Notes: generated by a model from the letters alone, not told the origin. Positions 7,997 to 15,665 are shown, counted from the stretch's first letter. The stretch: DNA of 64,000 nt from Flavobacterium sp. (GCA_016721735.1 JADKHM010000015.1:337621-401620); one strand, 5' to 3'. Numbers and translations: made by a program.

Positions 7997-9367
7997 ATGA
8001 ATACATTAATAGCTATAATAGGATTAGGTGTTTTATGCCTTTTATTTGAAATTCTTAATTTAAGAAAAGCACTGATTCCAATCACGGTTTTAGGATTACT
8101 CGGCGTTCTTGGATTGACGATTTCTGAGTTCAACGCACCGGGAAGTTACTACAGCAATATGATTATGGTGAATAAATTTTCTGTTGCTTTTTCAAGTTTA
8201 TTTATTGTATTGACCATTTTCTTGGTGACTTTGAGTCATAACTTCTACGAAAATCACCCAACCAAACTGTCTGACTACGTTGCCATCAAGGTTTTCCTTT
8301 TATCAGGTGCTGTTGCCATGGTTTCGTTTGGCAATTTGGCAATGTTCTTCTTAGGTATCGAAGTGCTTTCGATTTCGTTATACATATTAGCGGCAAGTAG
8401 TCGAATGAATTTGAAAAGTAATGAAGCTGGGATGAAATACTTCTTAATGGGATCGTTTGCTTCGGGAATTATCTTATTCGGAATTTGTATGATTTATGGC
8501 GCAATGGGCACTTTTGATATAGTTGAAATATCAGAACTATCAAGATCTGCCGAATTACCGGTTTGGTTCCCAATAGGAATCATATTGCTAACCATCGGTA
8601 TGTTTTTCAAAATCGCAGCCGTGCCTTTCCATTTTTGGGCACCTGATGTTTACGAAGGTTCACCTGCCTTAACGACCGCTACGATGAGCACGTTGGCAAA
8701 AGTGGTCGCGATGGCAACATTATTTAAGTTACTTACGGCAATGAATGCCGAAATATCCTATCAATATCAAATCGTTGTGGTAATCGTTTCCATTGCGTCG
8801 ATGACCGTCGGAAACATCATGGCATTGAAGCAAGCAAACGTTAAACGTATGTTGGCGTTTTCAGGAATTTCACACGCTGGATTTATGTTGATGACGCTAT
8901 TGAGTGCAGCTACTTCAGCAAGCAGTTTGCTATACTATGCAACCGCTTACTCTTTAGCTGGAATTGCCGCATTTGCTGTAATCTTATACGTTTGTAAGAA
9001 TCAAGACAATGAAGATATTGCTAACTTCCATGGATTGGGAAAAACAAATCCATTGTTAGCTGCAGTGTTAACTGGAGCACTTTTATCAATGGCTGGAATT
9101 CCAGTTTTTGCTGGATTCTTTGCTAAACTGAATTTATTTAGTCAAACCATTCAGGCGGGTTATTTGGTTTTGGTTATTGCCGCTGTCATTAATTCGATCA
9201 TCAGCGTGGGTTATTACTTCAAATTGATTTTGGCCATGTATACGAAAGAACCTAGCGAAAATAGAACAGCAACGCCAATCTTGATTTATGGTGTAGCTAT
9301 GGTTGCGATCTTATTAAATCTAGCTATTGGATTGTTTCCTTCTTTAGTAATGGATTTACTGGGCTAA
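7997..9367 (+). CDS. nuoN: NADH-quinone oxidoreductase subunit N
   Basis: NuoN is the proximal antiporter-like subunit of complex I. At 456 residues it is typical for Bacteroidota. The signatures are FFLGIEVLSISLYILAA (helix-5 glutamate), FKIAAVPFHFWAPDVYEGSP (discontinuous helix) and KQANVKRMLAFSGISHAGFM (central lysine). It is the last gene of the nuo operon, and a strong symmetrical terminator begins 17 bases after the stop. This order, ending in nuoN without further genes, is the standard one. Confidence 0.97.
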   Translation: MNTLIAIIGLGVLCLLFEILNLRKALIPITVLGLLGVLGLTISEFNAPGSYYSNMIMVNKFSVAFSSLFIVLTIFLVTLSHNFYENHPTKLSDYVAIKVFLLSGAVAMVSFGNLAMFFLGIEVLSISLYILAASSRMNLKSNEAGMKYFLMGSFASGIILFGICMIYGAMGTFDIVEISELSRSAELPVWFPIGIILLTIGMFFKIAAVPFHFWAPDVYEGSPALTTATMSTLAKVVAMATLFKLLTAMNAEISYQYQIVVVIVSIASMTVGNIMALKQANVKRMLAFSGISHAGFMLMTLLSAATSASSLLYYATAYSLAGIAAFAVILYVCKNQDNEDIANFHGLGKTNPLLAAVLTGALLSMAGIPVFAGFFAKLNLFSQTIQAGYLVLVIAAVINSIISVGYYFKLILAMYTKEPSENRTATPILIYGVAMVAILLNLAIGLFPSLVMDLLG

Positions 9368-9384
9368 TCAAGTTTAACGATATT

Positions 9385-9416
9385 AAAAAACCACCGATTA
9401 ATCTGGTGGTTTTTTT
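9385..9416. terminator. Bidirectional terminator between nuoN and the converging T9SS gene
   Basis: An AAAAAACCACC arm and a GGTGGTTTTTT arm enclose a nine-base loop. Because the A-run and T-run are symmetrical, it can end transcription of nuoN (+) and of the converging gene at 9429-10664 (-). Confidence 0.93.
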
Positions 9417-9428
9417 ATGCTTCTAAAT

Positions 9429-10664
9429 CTATTTCAAAATTAATTTCTTATCAACTCTTTTCGAATCTACTACAACAGAAACAATATAAACGCCACTTTG
9501 CAACGTCGACGCATCAATTGCGTTTGCACTGCTTACTTGACCAGCGCTTACGATGGCACCTTGCATGTTGACTATTTGGAAATTCGATTTCGCTACATTT
9601 TTTGAAAACAGAATAGCTTTCGCCGCAATATCTTGATAAATTACCAAATTATTCGTAGTGAACGCAGGTGTATTTAATTGTCCGTATTTGAGTGCTGAAT
9701 ACTCAAAATTGTTGCACTCAATCTCTAAGACATTTTCACCTGGTAAAGCACGAGTTTCATAGGTATTTGTTTCGATATCATATAAATACAATTTTGGAGT
9801 AGTAAATGCTACATCATATGCCACAAAAAGGAGTTTTTTCGTGTTTTGATCAAAAGTTCTGTTGTAAAATTGATAGCCTCCAATCGTATCGAGCGTATTC
9901 ACTACTGCGATTGCGCCACTTGCAGCATCGAGATTTCCCACAACAAAAGTACTTGATTGTGTTTGCGGATTGTAAGAGGAATAAATACAGTAAATGCTAT
10001 TGGATTCGTTGCTAAACTCTAATCCAATATTGCCCGTAATTGGCAAACCTGTAAGTAATGTTTCAGTGTAAGTAAATTCAGCCGCATTTATAGGAACTGC
10101 TACTAATTTCTTTCCTTCGTTGTCTTGCATCACGAAATAGTACATTCCCGTATTCGAATCAAAGCAGGAACCATCGGGGAAGAAACTGGTATTGGGTGCA
10201 AAGTTAAATGTCCCAATTATTGTCAGCTGATTGGTTTCGGGATCATATTTGTTTAACTCAACTTCATTCTGATTGTTCCCATCATAGTTGTAAACGAAGC
10301 CCGTTTGCATATCACATTCTGCAGAACCGTTGAAAAAACTTGTAGCCTCATTAAAGCTCGTAGTTTGCGTATTGGCATTGTATTTAAAAATGCCTGAAAC
10401 ACCATCGTTCTGAGTGACTCTTGCGATGAAGTCTCCTGTGCTACCATTAAAAATTGAAGTACCGACAAGAATTCCAGTTACGTTGCTAGAAGTTGTCGTA
10501 AAAGTTTCTGGTGTTTCTATATTCCATTTGATAATGTCACTGGTCTGCGACTGTCCGTTGTATTTAAAGGCAATTAAATTAATTTGATCTTCTTGCGCTT
10601 TTGACGTAATAATTGTAAAGAGACTGAGGAATAAGATTATTACAAATGTATTTTTTACTTTCAT
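9429..10664 (-). CDS. Secreted protein with T9SS type A sorting domain
   Basis: This is a 411-residue exported protein. The N-terminus is a signal peptide (basic start, then FVIILFLSLFTIITSKAQ). Residues about 30-330 contain repeated motifs of the form F-GS-GDF-A-V, which suggest a beta-propeller-like fold, but I do not recognise a named enzyme family. The last about 75 residues have the pattern of a T9SS type A C-terminal domain: a VIYQDIAAKAILFSKN strand pair, then GVYIVSVVVDSKRVDKKLIL. It should therefore cross the outer membrane by the gliding-associated type IX system and be released or surface-attached. It is a single gene, converging with nuoN over a shared terminator. Function is otherwise unknown. 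Confidence 0.85.
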   Translation of the reverse strand: MKVKNTFVIILFLSLFTIITSKAQEDQINLIAFKYNGQSQTSDIIKWNIETPETFTTTSSNVTGILVGTSIFNGSTGDFIARVTQNDGVSGIFKYNANTQTTSFNEATSFFNGSAECDMQTGFVYNYDGNNQNEVELNKYDPETNQLTIIGTFNFAPNTSFFPDGSCFDSNTGMYYFVMQDNEGKKLVAVPINAAEFTYTETLLTGLPITGNIGLEFSNESNSIYCIYSSYNPQTQSSTFVVGNLDAASGAIAVVNTLDTIGGYQFYNRTFDQNTKKLLFVAYDVAFTTPKLYLYDIETNTYETRALPGENVLEIECNNFEYSALKYGQLNTPAFTTNNLVIYQDIAAKAILFSKNVAKSNFQIVNMQGAIVSAGQVSSANAIDASTLQSGVYIVSVVVDSKRVDKKLILK

Positions 10665-10847
10665 GACAACTTTTTTACGCTAATTTATTAATTTTAAGTA
10701 GATTATAAATAAAACAAAAGTTAAAATAGCCTAAACGATTCATCCGCCTGAGTGAATATCTTGCAGAACTCACTGTTTGAAGTCAAGATAGATAACCAAG
10801 TTATGAAAATCAAAAAGAAGCGATTATTTAAAAAGTGGATTTAAAAT

Positions 10848-10876
10848 AAAAAGCCTCCCTTGACGAAGGAGGCTTT
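10848..10876 (-). terminator. Terminator after the small exported protein gene
   Basis: The stem AAGCCTCC / GGAGGCTT is followed on the - strand by TTTTTATTTT. It lies 32 bases downstream of the stop of the gene at 10908-11225. The 170 bases between this hairpin and the start of the next - strand gene hold nothing recognisable. Confidence 0.88.
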
Positions 10877-10907
10877 CTGTTGAGTAATTAACCATGCTTA
10901 TAAAAAA

Positions 10908-11225
10908 CTATGCGATATTAGAAGCGTATTGAGACGCTTTTTTCAAAAACGTTTTAATTAACAAACGATTTGGAGCAACTCCTGAAGTCATCATTTGTTT
11001 TTTTGAAGAAGTTTCTTTAGTTACATTGTCGTTAGTAGTTTGTTTTGTTCCCATAAACCAAGAAACCATATTCATTGAAGCGTTAGACTCTACCGTAGTA
11101 GTTGCAGCAGCAACAGCAGGAACTTCAATCGTGTTTTGTGCAAACCCAACAGTTGATAACAACATCATTACTAAAACGATCATCATTTTGATTGTGTTTG
11201 AAGTAGTGTTTGCTGTTGTGTTCAT
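10908..11225 (-). CDS. Small exported protein of unknown function
   Basis: The gene encodes 105 residues from an ATG at 11225. The N-terminus is a clear signal peptide (TIKMMIVLVMMLLSTVGFAQ) with cleavage expected after FAQ. The mature part is about 75 residues, rich in Thr, Ser, Ala, Val and Asn, then turning basic (LLIKTFLKKASQYASNIA). I recognise no family. A longer reading from 11309 adds a cysteine-containing segment before the signal peptide and is unlikely. Support for a real gene comes from a TAGATTTG promoter box about 30 bases upstream of the start and a terminator 32 bases past the stop. It is probably a monocistronic periplasmic or surface peptide. Confidence 0.7.
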   Translation of the reverse strand: MNTTANTTSNTIKMMIVLVMMLLSTVGFAQNTIEVPAVAAATTTVESNASMNMVSWFMGTKQTTNDNVTKETSSKKQMMTSGVAPNRLLIKTFLKKASQYASNIA

Positions 11226-11255
11226 ATTGGTGTGTGTTACTTTGTTTGTACATGA

Positions 11256-11263
11256 CAAATCTA
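11256..11263 (-). promoter_or_regulatory. Promoter -7 box for the small exported protein
   Basis: TAGATTTG on the - strand matches the Bacteroidota -7 consensus TAnnTTTG and lies 30 bases before the ATG at 11225. No convincing TTG element was found at the usual upstream distance. Confidence 0.6.
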
Positions 11264-11507
11264 TGGCAACACCGCAGCCTGATGAAATAGTTTCGGTAAC
11301 TAACCCCAAAACTCGTTAAACTAACCAAAAATGAAAATTCGGTGTATTTCAGCTAAAAAACATGCATTTTATGGATAGTTTTAAGAGAACTATGAGCCAT
11401 AATATCGCCAAAAAGCACTTTTTCCTGAAAAAAAATTGAAATAAACTGCTGGTAGGATCAAAATCGACTTTGGATTAATAAATAGTAGGTGATTTCGAAG
11501 AGGCACT

Positions 11508-11907
11508 ACTTAATATTAGTCGAACCTTCAACGTTTCACTCCTACCAATATCTTTCTCATCAATAATATAAATAGAAAAAGCCCCTGATTTCTCAGATGC
11601 TTTCAGTACCCATAAGTCAAACGCTAAATGTGTGACTCCTACCAATATCTTTAAAGTCAATAATATTAATAGAAAAAGCCCCTGATTTCTCAGAGGCTTT
11701 CAGTACCCGGAGCCGGAGTCGAACCTTAAATGTGTGACTCCTACTAATATCTTTATAGTCAATAATATTAATAGAAAAAGCCTCTGATTTCTCAGAGGCT
11801 TTCAGTACCCGGAGCCGGAGTCGAACCTTAAATGTGTGACTCCTACCAATATCTTTGTGGTCAATATTATTAATAGAAAAAGCCTCTGATTTCTCAGAGG
11901 CTTTCAG
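11508..11907 (-). repeat. Tandem array of tRNA-Leu 3' end plus terminator
   Basis: Immediately 3' of the tRNA-Leu gene, a unit of about 102 bases is repeated. Each unit, read on the - strand, has the last 24 bases of the tRNA (GGTTCGACTCC, GGCTCCGGGTACT), a terminator hairpin (GAAAGCCTCTGAG / TCAGAGGCTTTTT) and an AT-rich spacer ending GGAGTCACACATTTAA. The marker CAGTACC falls at + strand positions 11905, 11803, 11701 and 11604, giving spacings of 102, 102 and 97. The two units nearest the tRNA are almost identical, the third has a degraded tRNA part, and a fourth (about 11508-11570) keeps only scraps. This gradient suggests successive duplication followed by decay away from the gene. The 102-base period is a multiple of three, which creates a spurious repetitive reading frame. 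Confidence 0.9.
11880..11903 (-). terminator. Terminator of tRNA-Leu
   Basis: The stem GCCTCTGA (11882-11889) pairs with TCAGAGGC (11894-11901) around a four-base loop and is followed on the - strand by TTTTTCT. Equivalent hairpins recur in the downstream repeat units at about 11778-11801 and 11676-11699, with a weaker one near 11579-11602. Confidence 0.88.
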
Positions 11908-11987
11908 TACCCGGAGCCGGAGTCGAACCGGCACGGTTTCCCACAGGTGTTTGAGACCAGCGCGTCTACCAATTCCGCCATCCGGGC
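11908..11987 (-). tRNA. tRNA-Leu (anticodon CAA)
   Basis: The 5' end is GCCCGGATGGCGGAATTGG, giving an acceptor strand GCCCGGA that pairs with TCCGGGT at the 3' end (one G-U at the first pair). The D-arm has the leucine-type GGTAGACGCG. The anticodon loop CTCAAAC places CAA at positions 34-36. A variable arm follows (TGTGGGAAACCGTG), then the T-arm GCCGGTTCGACTCCGGC. The discriminator base is A at 11908, and CCA is not encoded. The long variable arm and the discriminator A fit leucine. The anticodon stem has one T-T mismatch. Confidence 0.93.
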
Positions 11988-12066
11988 GCAGCAGACGAAA
12001 GAAATTAGTTTTACAACTCCTTTCTAACGCGATAAGCAGTTTGACTGCCTATCCTTTAACACGGTG

Positions 12067-12074
12067 CAAATGTA
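12067..12074 (-). promoter_or_regulatory. Promoter -7 box for tRNA-Leu
   Basis: TACATTTG on the - strand matches TAnnTTTG. It lies 80 bases upstream of the mature tRNA 5' end, leaving room for a short processed leader. No clear -33 TTG was found. Confidence 0.5.
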
Positions 12075-12139
12075 AAAAATATAATTACACTTTCTAAAAA
12101 AATACTCGAAATTTTCCTTTCCTACTTGGATTTAATTCC

Positions 12140-12147
12140 TAAATTTG
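12140..12147 (+). promoter_or_regulatory. Promoter -7 box for prs
   Basis: TAAATTTG on the + strand matches the Bacteroidota -7 consensus, giving a leader of about 135 bases before the prs ATG. The leader contains an unusual GCAATAGCGAAG...AAAGCGCAGCGG segment that resembles the G+C-rich non-coding stretch after prs. Confidence 0.6.
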
Positions 12148-12291
12148 CACCTCGTTAACACGACACACAACTAACTAACTACATCCGAGGCATTTATATG
12201 CATCACGTTAAGACAAAAACATGGACGCAATAGCGAAGTGAATTGTCCGAGCAATTGCATAAAGCGCAGCGGAATAAAACAACAAAATACA

Positions 12292-13233
12292 ATGTCACAA
12301 CTAGAGCCAGAAGCAAAAATATTTGCTTGTTCTCAAAGTGTCTATTTAGCGGAAAAGATGGCCGAATTGTACGGCGTACCGCTAGGAAAAGTTACGTTCT
12401 CTAAATATAGTGATGGGGAGTTTCAGCCTTCTTACGAAGAATCGATTCGAGGATTGCGTGTTTTCATTGTTTGCTCCACTTTTCCAAGTGCAGACAATCT
12501 GATGGAATTGCTACTCATGATTGATGCTGCGAAAAGAGCCTCAGCCAGACACGTAACCGCGGTTATCCCCTATTTCGGTTGGGCGCGACAAGACAGAAAA
12601 GACAAACCAAGGGTGCCCATTGGCGCTAAATTAGTAGCCAATCTATTAGATGCTGCTGGAGCAACCCGAATAATGACCATGGATTTGCATGCAGATCAAA
12701 TTCAAGGGTTCTTTGAAAAACCTGTAGATCACCTTTTTGCATCGACAATATTCTTGCCGTATGTAAAAAGTTTGAATCTAGAAAACCTAACAATCGCTTC
12801 CCCAGACATGGGAGGTTCCAAAAGAGCCTATGCGTATTCTAAATTTTTAGAATCGGATGTAGTAATATGTTACAAACAACGAAGAGCTGCTAATGTCATT
12901 GACACTATGGAACTCATCGGAGAAGTAAAAGGAAGAAACGTCGTTCTTGTTGACGACATGATTGATACCGGTGGAACCCTAGCAAAGGCTGCCGATTTGA
13001 TGATTGAAAAAGGAGCACTAAGTGTTAGAGCCATTTGTACGCATGCCATTTTATCTGGCGATGCTTACGAAAAAATAGAAAAATCACAATTGAGTGAATT
13101 GATTGTAACCGATTCTATTCCGTTAAAGAAAGAATCTAAAAAAATAAGAGTCGTAAGTTGCGCCCCACTTTTTGCAGAAGTAATGACGATGGTGCAACAC
13201 AACAATTCGATCAGCGGAAAGTTCTTAATGTAG
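12292..13233 (+). CDS. prs: Ribose-phosphate pyrophosphokinase (PRPP synthetase)
   Basis: Prs makes phosphoribosyl pyrophosphate from ribose 5-phosphate and ATP, feeding purine, pyrimidine, histidine, tryptophan and NAD synthesis. The product from ATG 12292 is 313 residues. Typical motifs are the N-terminal FSDGE-type site (here KYSDGEFQPSYEESIRG), the catalytic flexible loop YFGWARQDRKDKPRVPIGAK and the PRPP loop VVLVDDMIDTGGTL. A longer reading from an in-frame TTG or GTG near 12238 would add 18 residues of poor similarity and is rejected. It is probably monocistronic with a long leader; the next gene, for L25, follows after 314 bases of repeat-rich sequence. Confidence 0.96.
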   Translation: MSQLEPEAKIFACSQSVYLAEKMAELYGVPLGKVTFSKYSDGEFQPSYEESIRGLRVFIVCSTFPSADNLMELLLMIDAAKRASARHVTAVIPYFGWARQDRKDKPRVPIGAKLVANLLDAAGATRIMTMDLHADQIQGFFEKPVDHLFASTIFLPYVKSLNLENLTIASPDMGGSKRAYAYSKFLESDVVICYKQRRAANVIDTMELIGEVKGRNVVLVDDMIDTGGTLAKAADLMIEKGALSVRAICTHAILSGDAYEKIEKSQLSELIVTDSIPLKKESKKIRVVSCAPLFAEVMTMVQHNNSISGKFLM

Positions 13234-13547
13234 AGAGAAGAAAGAAGCAAGACCGCTTCGCTGTAAGATGAAAGACAGAGCGCGTTAGATAGGACAGGCC
13301 GCGTTAGCGATTGAAGCGGCAGCCCGGAGCGCAGTGAGGACTATAGCGGAAAGCGCGACCTTTAGGGAACGCCCAACGAAAAAGAAGAAAAAAGACCGCT
13401 TCGCTGCATGACCCGAGGCAAAGCCGAACTGTATGGAGCAGAGCGGAATAAAGCAAGAAAAGTCGAACGTAAGGAATCGGAAAAAACCGACAACTCACAA
13501 CCGACAACCAACAACAAATTTTTTATTATTAACTATATATTTTTACA
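13234..13547. other. G+C-rich, repeat-like non-coding stretch between prs and rplY
   Basis: These 314 bases have no believable gene; the one open frame on the - strand (13304-13507) encodes a cysteine-rich shadow peptide. The composition is clearly richer in G+C than the usual spacers. The phrase AAGACCGCTTCGCTG occurs twice (about 13250 and 13389). Other phrases (CAGCCCGGAGCG, GGAAAGCGCGACC, GAGCGGAATAAAGCAAG) look like fragments of dispersed repeats, and one is echoed in the prs leader (GCAGCGGAATAAAACAA). No terminator with a T-run was found directly after prs. The last 60 bases before rplY turn AT-rich. Confidence 0.6.
13487..13521. repeat. AACTCACAAC-GACAAC short repeat, copy in the rplY leader
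   Basis: A run of CAACTCACAACCGACAACC followed by AACAACAAATTT ends 27 bases before the rplY start. Nearly the same sequence occurs before pth (14395-14430) and inside bioF (32199-32232, opposite strand). It is low in complexity, but the shared order of words is specific. Confidence 0.65.
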
Positions 13548-14150
13548 ATGAAATCGATTACGATTAAAGGATCAGAAAGAGAAAGCGTGGGCAAAGTTGC
13601 GACTAAAGCCTTACGTAATGCTGGATTGGTTCCTTGCGTATTATACGGAGGAAATCAAGCAGTACATTTCTCAGCAGAAGAAATTGCATTTAAAAACTTG
13701 GTTTACACTCCAAACGCACACACTGTTGCGATTGAATTGGGAAACAAAACTTACAATGCGATTCTACAAGACATTCAAGTGCACCCTGTTTCAGACAGAA
13801 TTTTGCACATTGACTTCTTCGAATTATTTGACGATAAAGAAATCACTATGGAAGTTCCAGTAAGAGTGGTAGGCGTATCGCCAGGGGTTTTACTTGGAGG
13901 GGTTTTACGTTTGAACCAACGTAGACTTAAAGTGAAAGCTTTACCAAAAAACTTACCTGACTTTATTGATGCAGATATCTCTGCATTAGAAATGGGTAAT
14001 AAATTGTATGTGACAAAATTAGTTGCAGACAATTACAAATTATTGCACCCAGAAAACACTGTGGTAGCGCAAGTGAGAATCTCACGTGCTGCAATGAAAG
14101 CCGCTCAAGAAGCAGCAAAAGCAGCAAAAGCACCTACAAAAAAGAAATAA
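13548..14150 (+). CDS. rplY: 50S ribosomal protein L25 / general stress protein Ctc
   Basis: L25 binds 5S rRNA in the large ribosomal subunit. The 200-residue form here has the N-terminal L25 domain (residues about 4-90: GSERESVGKVATKALRNAG, then VPCVLYGG) and the extra C-terminal beta domain of the Ctc/TL5 type (about 95-180: VPVRVVGVSPGVLLGGVLR). It ends in an alanine- and lysine-rich tail (AAMKAAQEAAKAAKAPTKKK). The order prs-rplY-pth is common in bacteria and supports the call. A good terminator follows 20 bases after the stop. Confidence 0.95.
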   Translation: MKSITIKGSERESVGKVATKALRNAGLVPCVLYGGNQAVHFSAEEIAFKNLVYTPNAHTVAIELGNKTYNAILQDIQVHPVSDRILHIDFFELFDDKEITMEVPVRVVGVSPGVLLGGVLRLNQRRLKVKALPKNLPDFIDADISALEMGNKLYVTKLVADNYKLLHPENTVVAQVRISRAAMKAAQEAAKAAKAPTKKK

Positions 14151-14170
14151 GACTCGTTCTTTTTCATACC

Positions 14171-14202
14171 AAAGCATCAGTCGAAAGGCTGGTGCTTTTT
14201 TT
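14171..14202 (+). terminator. Terminator of rplY
   Basis: The stem AAGCATCAGTC pairs with GGCTGGTGCTT (two G-U pairs) around a GAAA tetraloop and is followed by seven T. The T-run continues directly into a CCCCTCC repeat at 14204. Confidence 0.93.
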
Positions 14203-14203
14203 A

Positions 14204-14246
14204 TTCCCCTCCTTTGGAGGGGTGCCCGCCGCGGCGGGTGGGGTGG
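14204..14246 (+). repeat. CCCCTCC double-hairpin repeat, copy 1
   Basis: Two adjacent G+C-rich hairpins: CCCCTCC-TTT-GGAGGGG, then GCCCGCCGCGGCGGGT, ending GGGGTGG. The element starts immediately after the T-run of the rplY terminator with the junction TTTTTTTATTCCCCTCC. The second copy, on the other strand at 32917-32955, has the same junction behind the atpC terminator. Confidence 0.85.
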
Positions 14247-14294
14247 CTCGTGGTTTCTAGAATGTTTGTCATTGATAAGATTGTCGTTTTTAGA

Positions 14295-14376
14295 AGCCGG
14301 GAACCTGCTCTCCACTAAATCTTTTGTTCTGAACGCCAGAACAAAAGGATACCGTTGCGATCAGGGCTAGGGCACC
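14295..14376 (-). repeat. Dispersed TAGCCC element, copy 2
   Basis: Read on the - strand it starts GGTGCCCTAGCCCTGATCGC, then AACGGTATCC. It has a centre stem TTTTGTTCTG / CAGAACAAAA and ends GTGGAGAGCAGGTTCCCGGC. It lies between rplY and pth, opposite in direction to both genes. Confidence 0.8.
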
Positions 14377-14394
14377 TGTTTAGCAAGAACGAAA

Positions 14395-14430
14395 CCAACA
14401 ACTGACAACTCACAACTGACAACAAATTTT
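14395..14430. repeat. AACTCACAAC-GACAAC short repeat, copy before pth
   Basis: CCAACAACTGACAACTCACA, then ACTGACAACAAATTTT, precedes pth by 14 bases. The same words recur in the first codons of pth (AACAACTGACAACAG at about 14480-14494), where they encode the variable TTDNS stretch. Confidence 0.65.
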
Positions 14431-14444
14431 GCTACATTTACGAC

Positions 14445-15068
14445 ATGAAGTGGTTTTCCAATTTATTTACCTCACAAAAAACAACTGACAACAGCGATCC
14501 TATGAAGAAGTTTTTAATCGTTGGCCTCGGCAACATCGGCGCAGAATATGTTAACACACGCCACAATATCGGATTCAAAATCCTTGATTTTTTAGCCCAA
14601 AAAGAAGGTGTCCCGTTCGAAACTGTAAAATTGGGTTCATTGGCAGAATATAAATTTAAAGGCAGAACATTTCTTTTGCTCAAACCCAATACCTACATGA
14701 ACCTCAGCGGAAAGGCCGTTCAATATTGGATGGAAAAAGAGAAGATTCCGCTAGAAAATATTATGGTGATTACCGACGACTTAAATTTAGCCTTCGGAAC
14801 CATTCGCATTCGATTGAAAGGAAGCGATGGCGGACATAACGGTTTGAAAAACATCAACGTCATTCTAAACACACAAAACTACACGCGCTTCCGTTTTGGC
14901 ATCAGCGACGAATTCAAGAAAGGGCAACAAGTCAATTATGTGTTAGGAGAATGGGGCGATGAAGAAAAAGCAAAGCTTCCGGAGCGATTAGAACTTGCAG
15001 CAGAAATCATCAAATCATTTGGAACAGCAGGAATAGAAAACACCATGTCTAATTTTAATGGAAAATAA
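14445..15068 (+). CDS. pth: Peptidyl-tRNA hydrolase
   Basis: Pth cleaves peptidyl-tRNA released by stalled ribosomes and recycles tRNA. The core starts FLIVGLGNIGAEYVNTRHNI; H39 in that stretch is the catalytic histidine when counting from the first ATG. It also has PNTYMNLSGKAV, ITDDLNLAFGTIRI (aspartate) and KGSDGGHNGLKNI. The ATG at 14445 gives 207 residues with a 19-residue hydrophilic lead (FSNLFTSQKTTDNSDP); such a lead is usual in Flavobacteria. An internal ATG at 14502 gives the minimal enzyme and cannot be excluded. A TACATTTA box at 14432-14439, close to the -7 consensus, is so near the first ATG that transcription from it would favour the internal start. The next gene, for a lipoprotein, starts 73 bases after the stop. 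Confidence 0.93.
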   Translation: MKWFSNLFTSQKTTDNSDPMKKFLIVGLGNIGAEYVNTRHNIGFKILDFLAQKEGVPFETVKLGSLAEYKFKGRTFLLLKPNTYMNLSGKAVQYWMEKEKIPLENIMVITDDLNLAFGTIRIRLKGSDGGHNGLKNINVILNTQNYTRFRFGISDEFKKGQQVNYVLGEWGDEEKAKLPERLELAAEIIKSFGTAGIENTMSNFNGK

Positions 15069-15141
15069 TATGAAATCGAAGACTATTACATCTGTTCGCC
15101 TTGCAGGCTCGAGTCATGACCACCAAAAACCAGATTCTCGC

Positions 15142-15663
15142 ATGAGTAAAAAAGTAAGTTTGTTCATCATGCTATTAATTATGGCATCATGCGGCTCCAA
15201 GAAAAGTACCACGATTTTGAGTGCCTCGCTCACTTCCGCATGCCCAAAAGACGGAGACTGCAAAGTCGAGGTTTTTGACAGGAAAGGTATGGTAGCAAAA
15301 ACTACAGAAACAGGTGGTTTGCACTATGAATTAGAAGAAAGCACTTCTAAAAAAGTTGTAAAATACACTTACAACAGAAAAGTGAAAGGAGATATTCAAG
15401 ACGCTTCCTATCGTGAAGAAATTGTATTTGAAATCAGCGACAATAACGATCAGTCGGTATTTACAGACGAATCGCTACAAGATACACAACTCTTATTCGG
15501 ACGATTTTGTTATTGTAAAGGACAAACAGGTTATTATAAAATTGATAGCGGCTCACTTCGAATTTCCAAAAATCCGGAGTCAAAAACAACCGAAGTTGAC
15601 TTAAGCTTTAAGTCTAAGAAAGTCCCTCAAGTCATTGAAAAAATCGCAATCGCAATAAAATAA
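15142..15663 (+). CDS. Putative lipoprotein of unknown function
   Basis: From ATG 15142 the product is 173 residues with a lipoprotein signal (FIMLLIMASCGSKKS, lipobox cysteine at residue 18). The mature part has two cysteines in ACPKDGDC and two in RFCYCKG, and mixed beta-type sequence. I recognise no named domain. An in-frame reading from 15058 overlaps the end of pth and adds 28 hydrophilic residues before the signal peptide; it is rejected because it would bury the signal. It is cotranscribed with pth, judging by the 73-base gap, and is closed by a strong terminator. It is probably anchored in the inner leaflet of the outer membrane. Confidence 0.78.
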   Translation: MSKKVSLFIMLLIMASCGSKKSTTILSASLTSACPKDGDCKVEVFDRKGMVAKTTETGGLHYELEESTSKKVVKYTYNRKVKGDIQDASYREEIVFEISDNNDQSVFTDESLQDTQLLFGRFCYCKGQTGYYKIDSGSLRISKNPESKTTEVDLSFKSKKVPQVIEKIAIAIK

Positions 15664-15665
15664 AA

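Noticed and set aside
11508..11907. Possible CRISPR array
   Set aside because: Units are 97-102 bases, nearly identical over their whole length with no unique spacers, and derive from the neighbouring tRNA gene.
11617..11934. Open frame on the - strand with a 34-residue repeated peptide (LRLRVLKASEKSEAFSI)
   Set aside because: It begins inside tRNA-Leu and is produced only because the tRNA-tail repeat has a period of 102 bases, a multiple of three; it runs through terminator hairpins.
12238..12291. Longer N-terminus for prs
   Set aside because: Upstream residues contain two cysteines and low similarity; ATG 12292 begins right before the conserved domain.
13304..13507. 67-residue open frame on the - strand between prs and rplY
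   Set aside because: Cysteine-rich shadow of a G+C-rich repeat segment, no promoter, no family resemblance.
15058..15141. Start of the lipoprotein gene at 15058 overlapping pth
   Set aside because: The added 28 residues precede the signal peptide and would block lipoprotein export.
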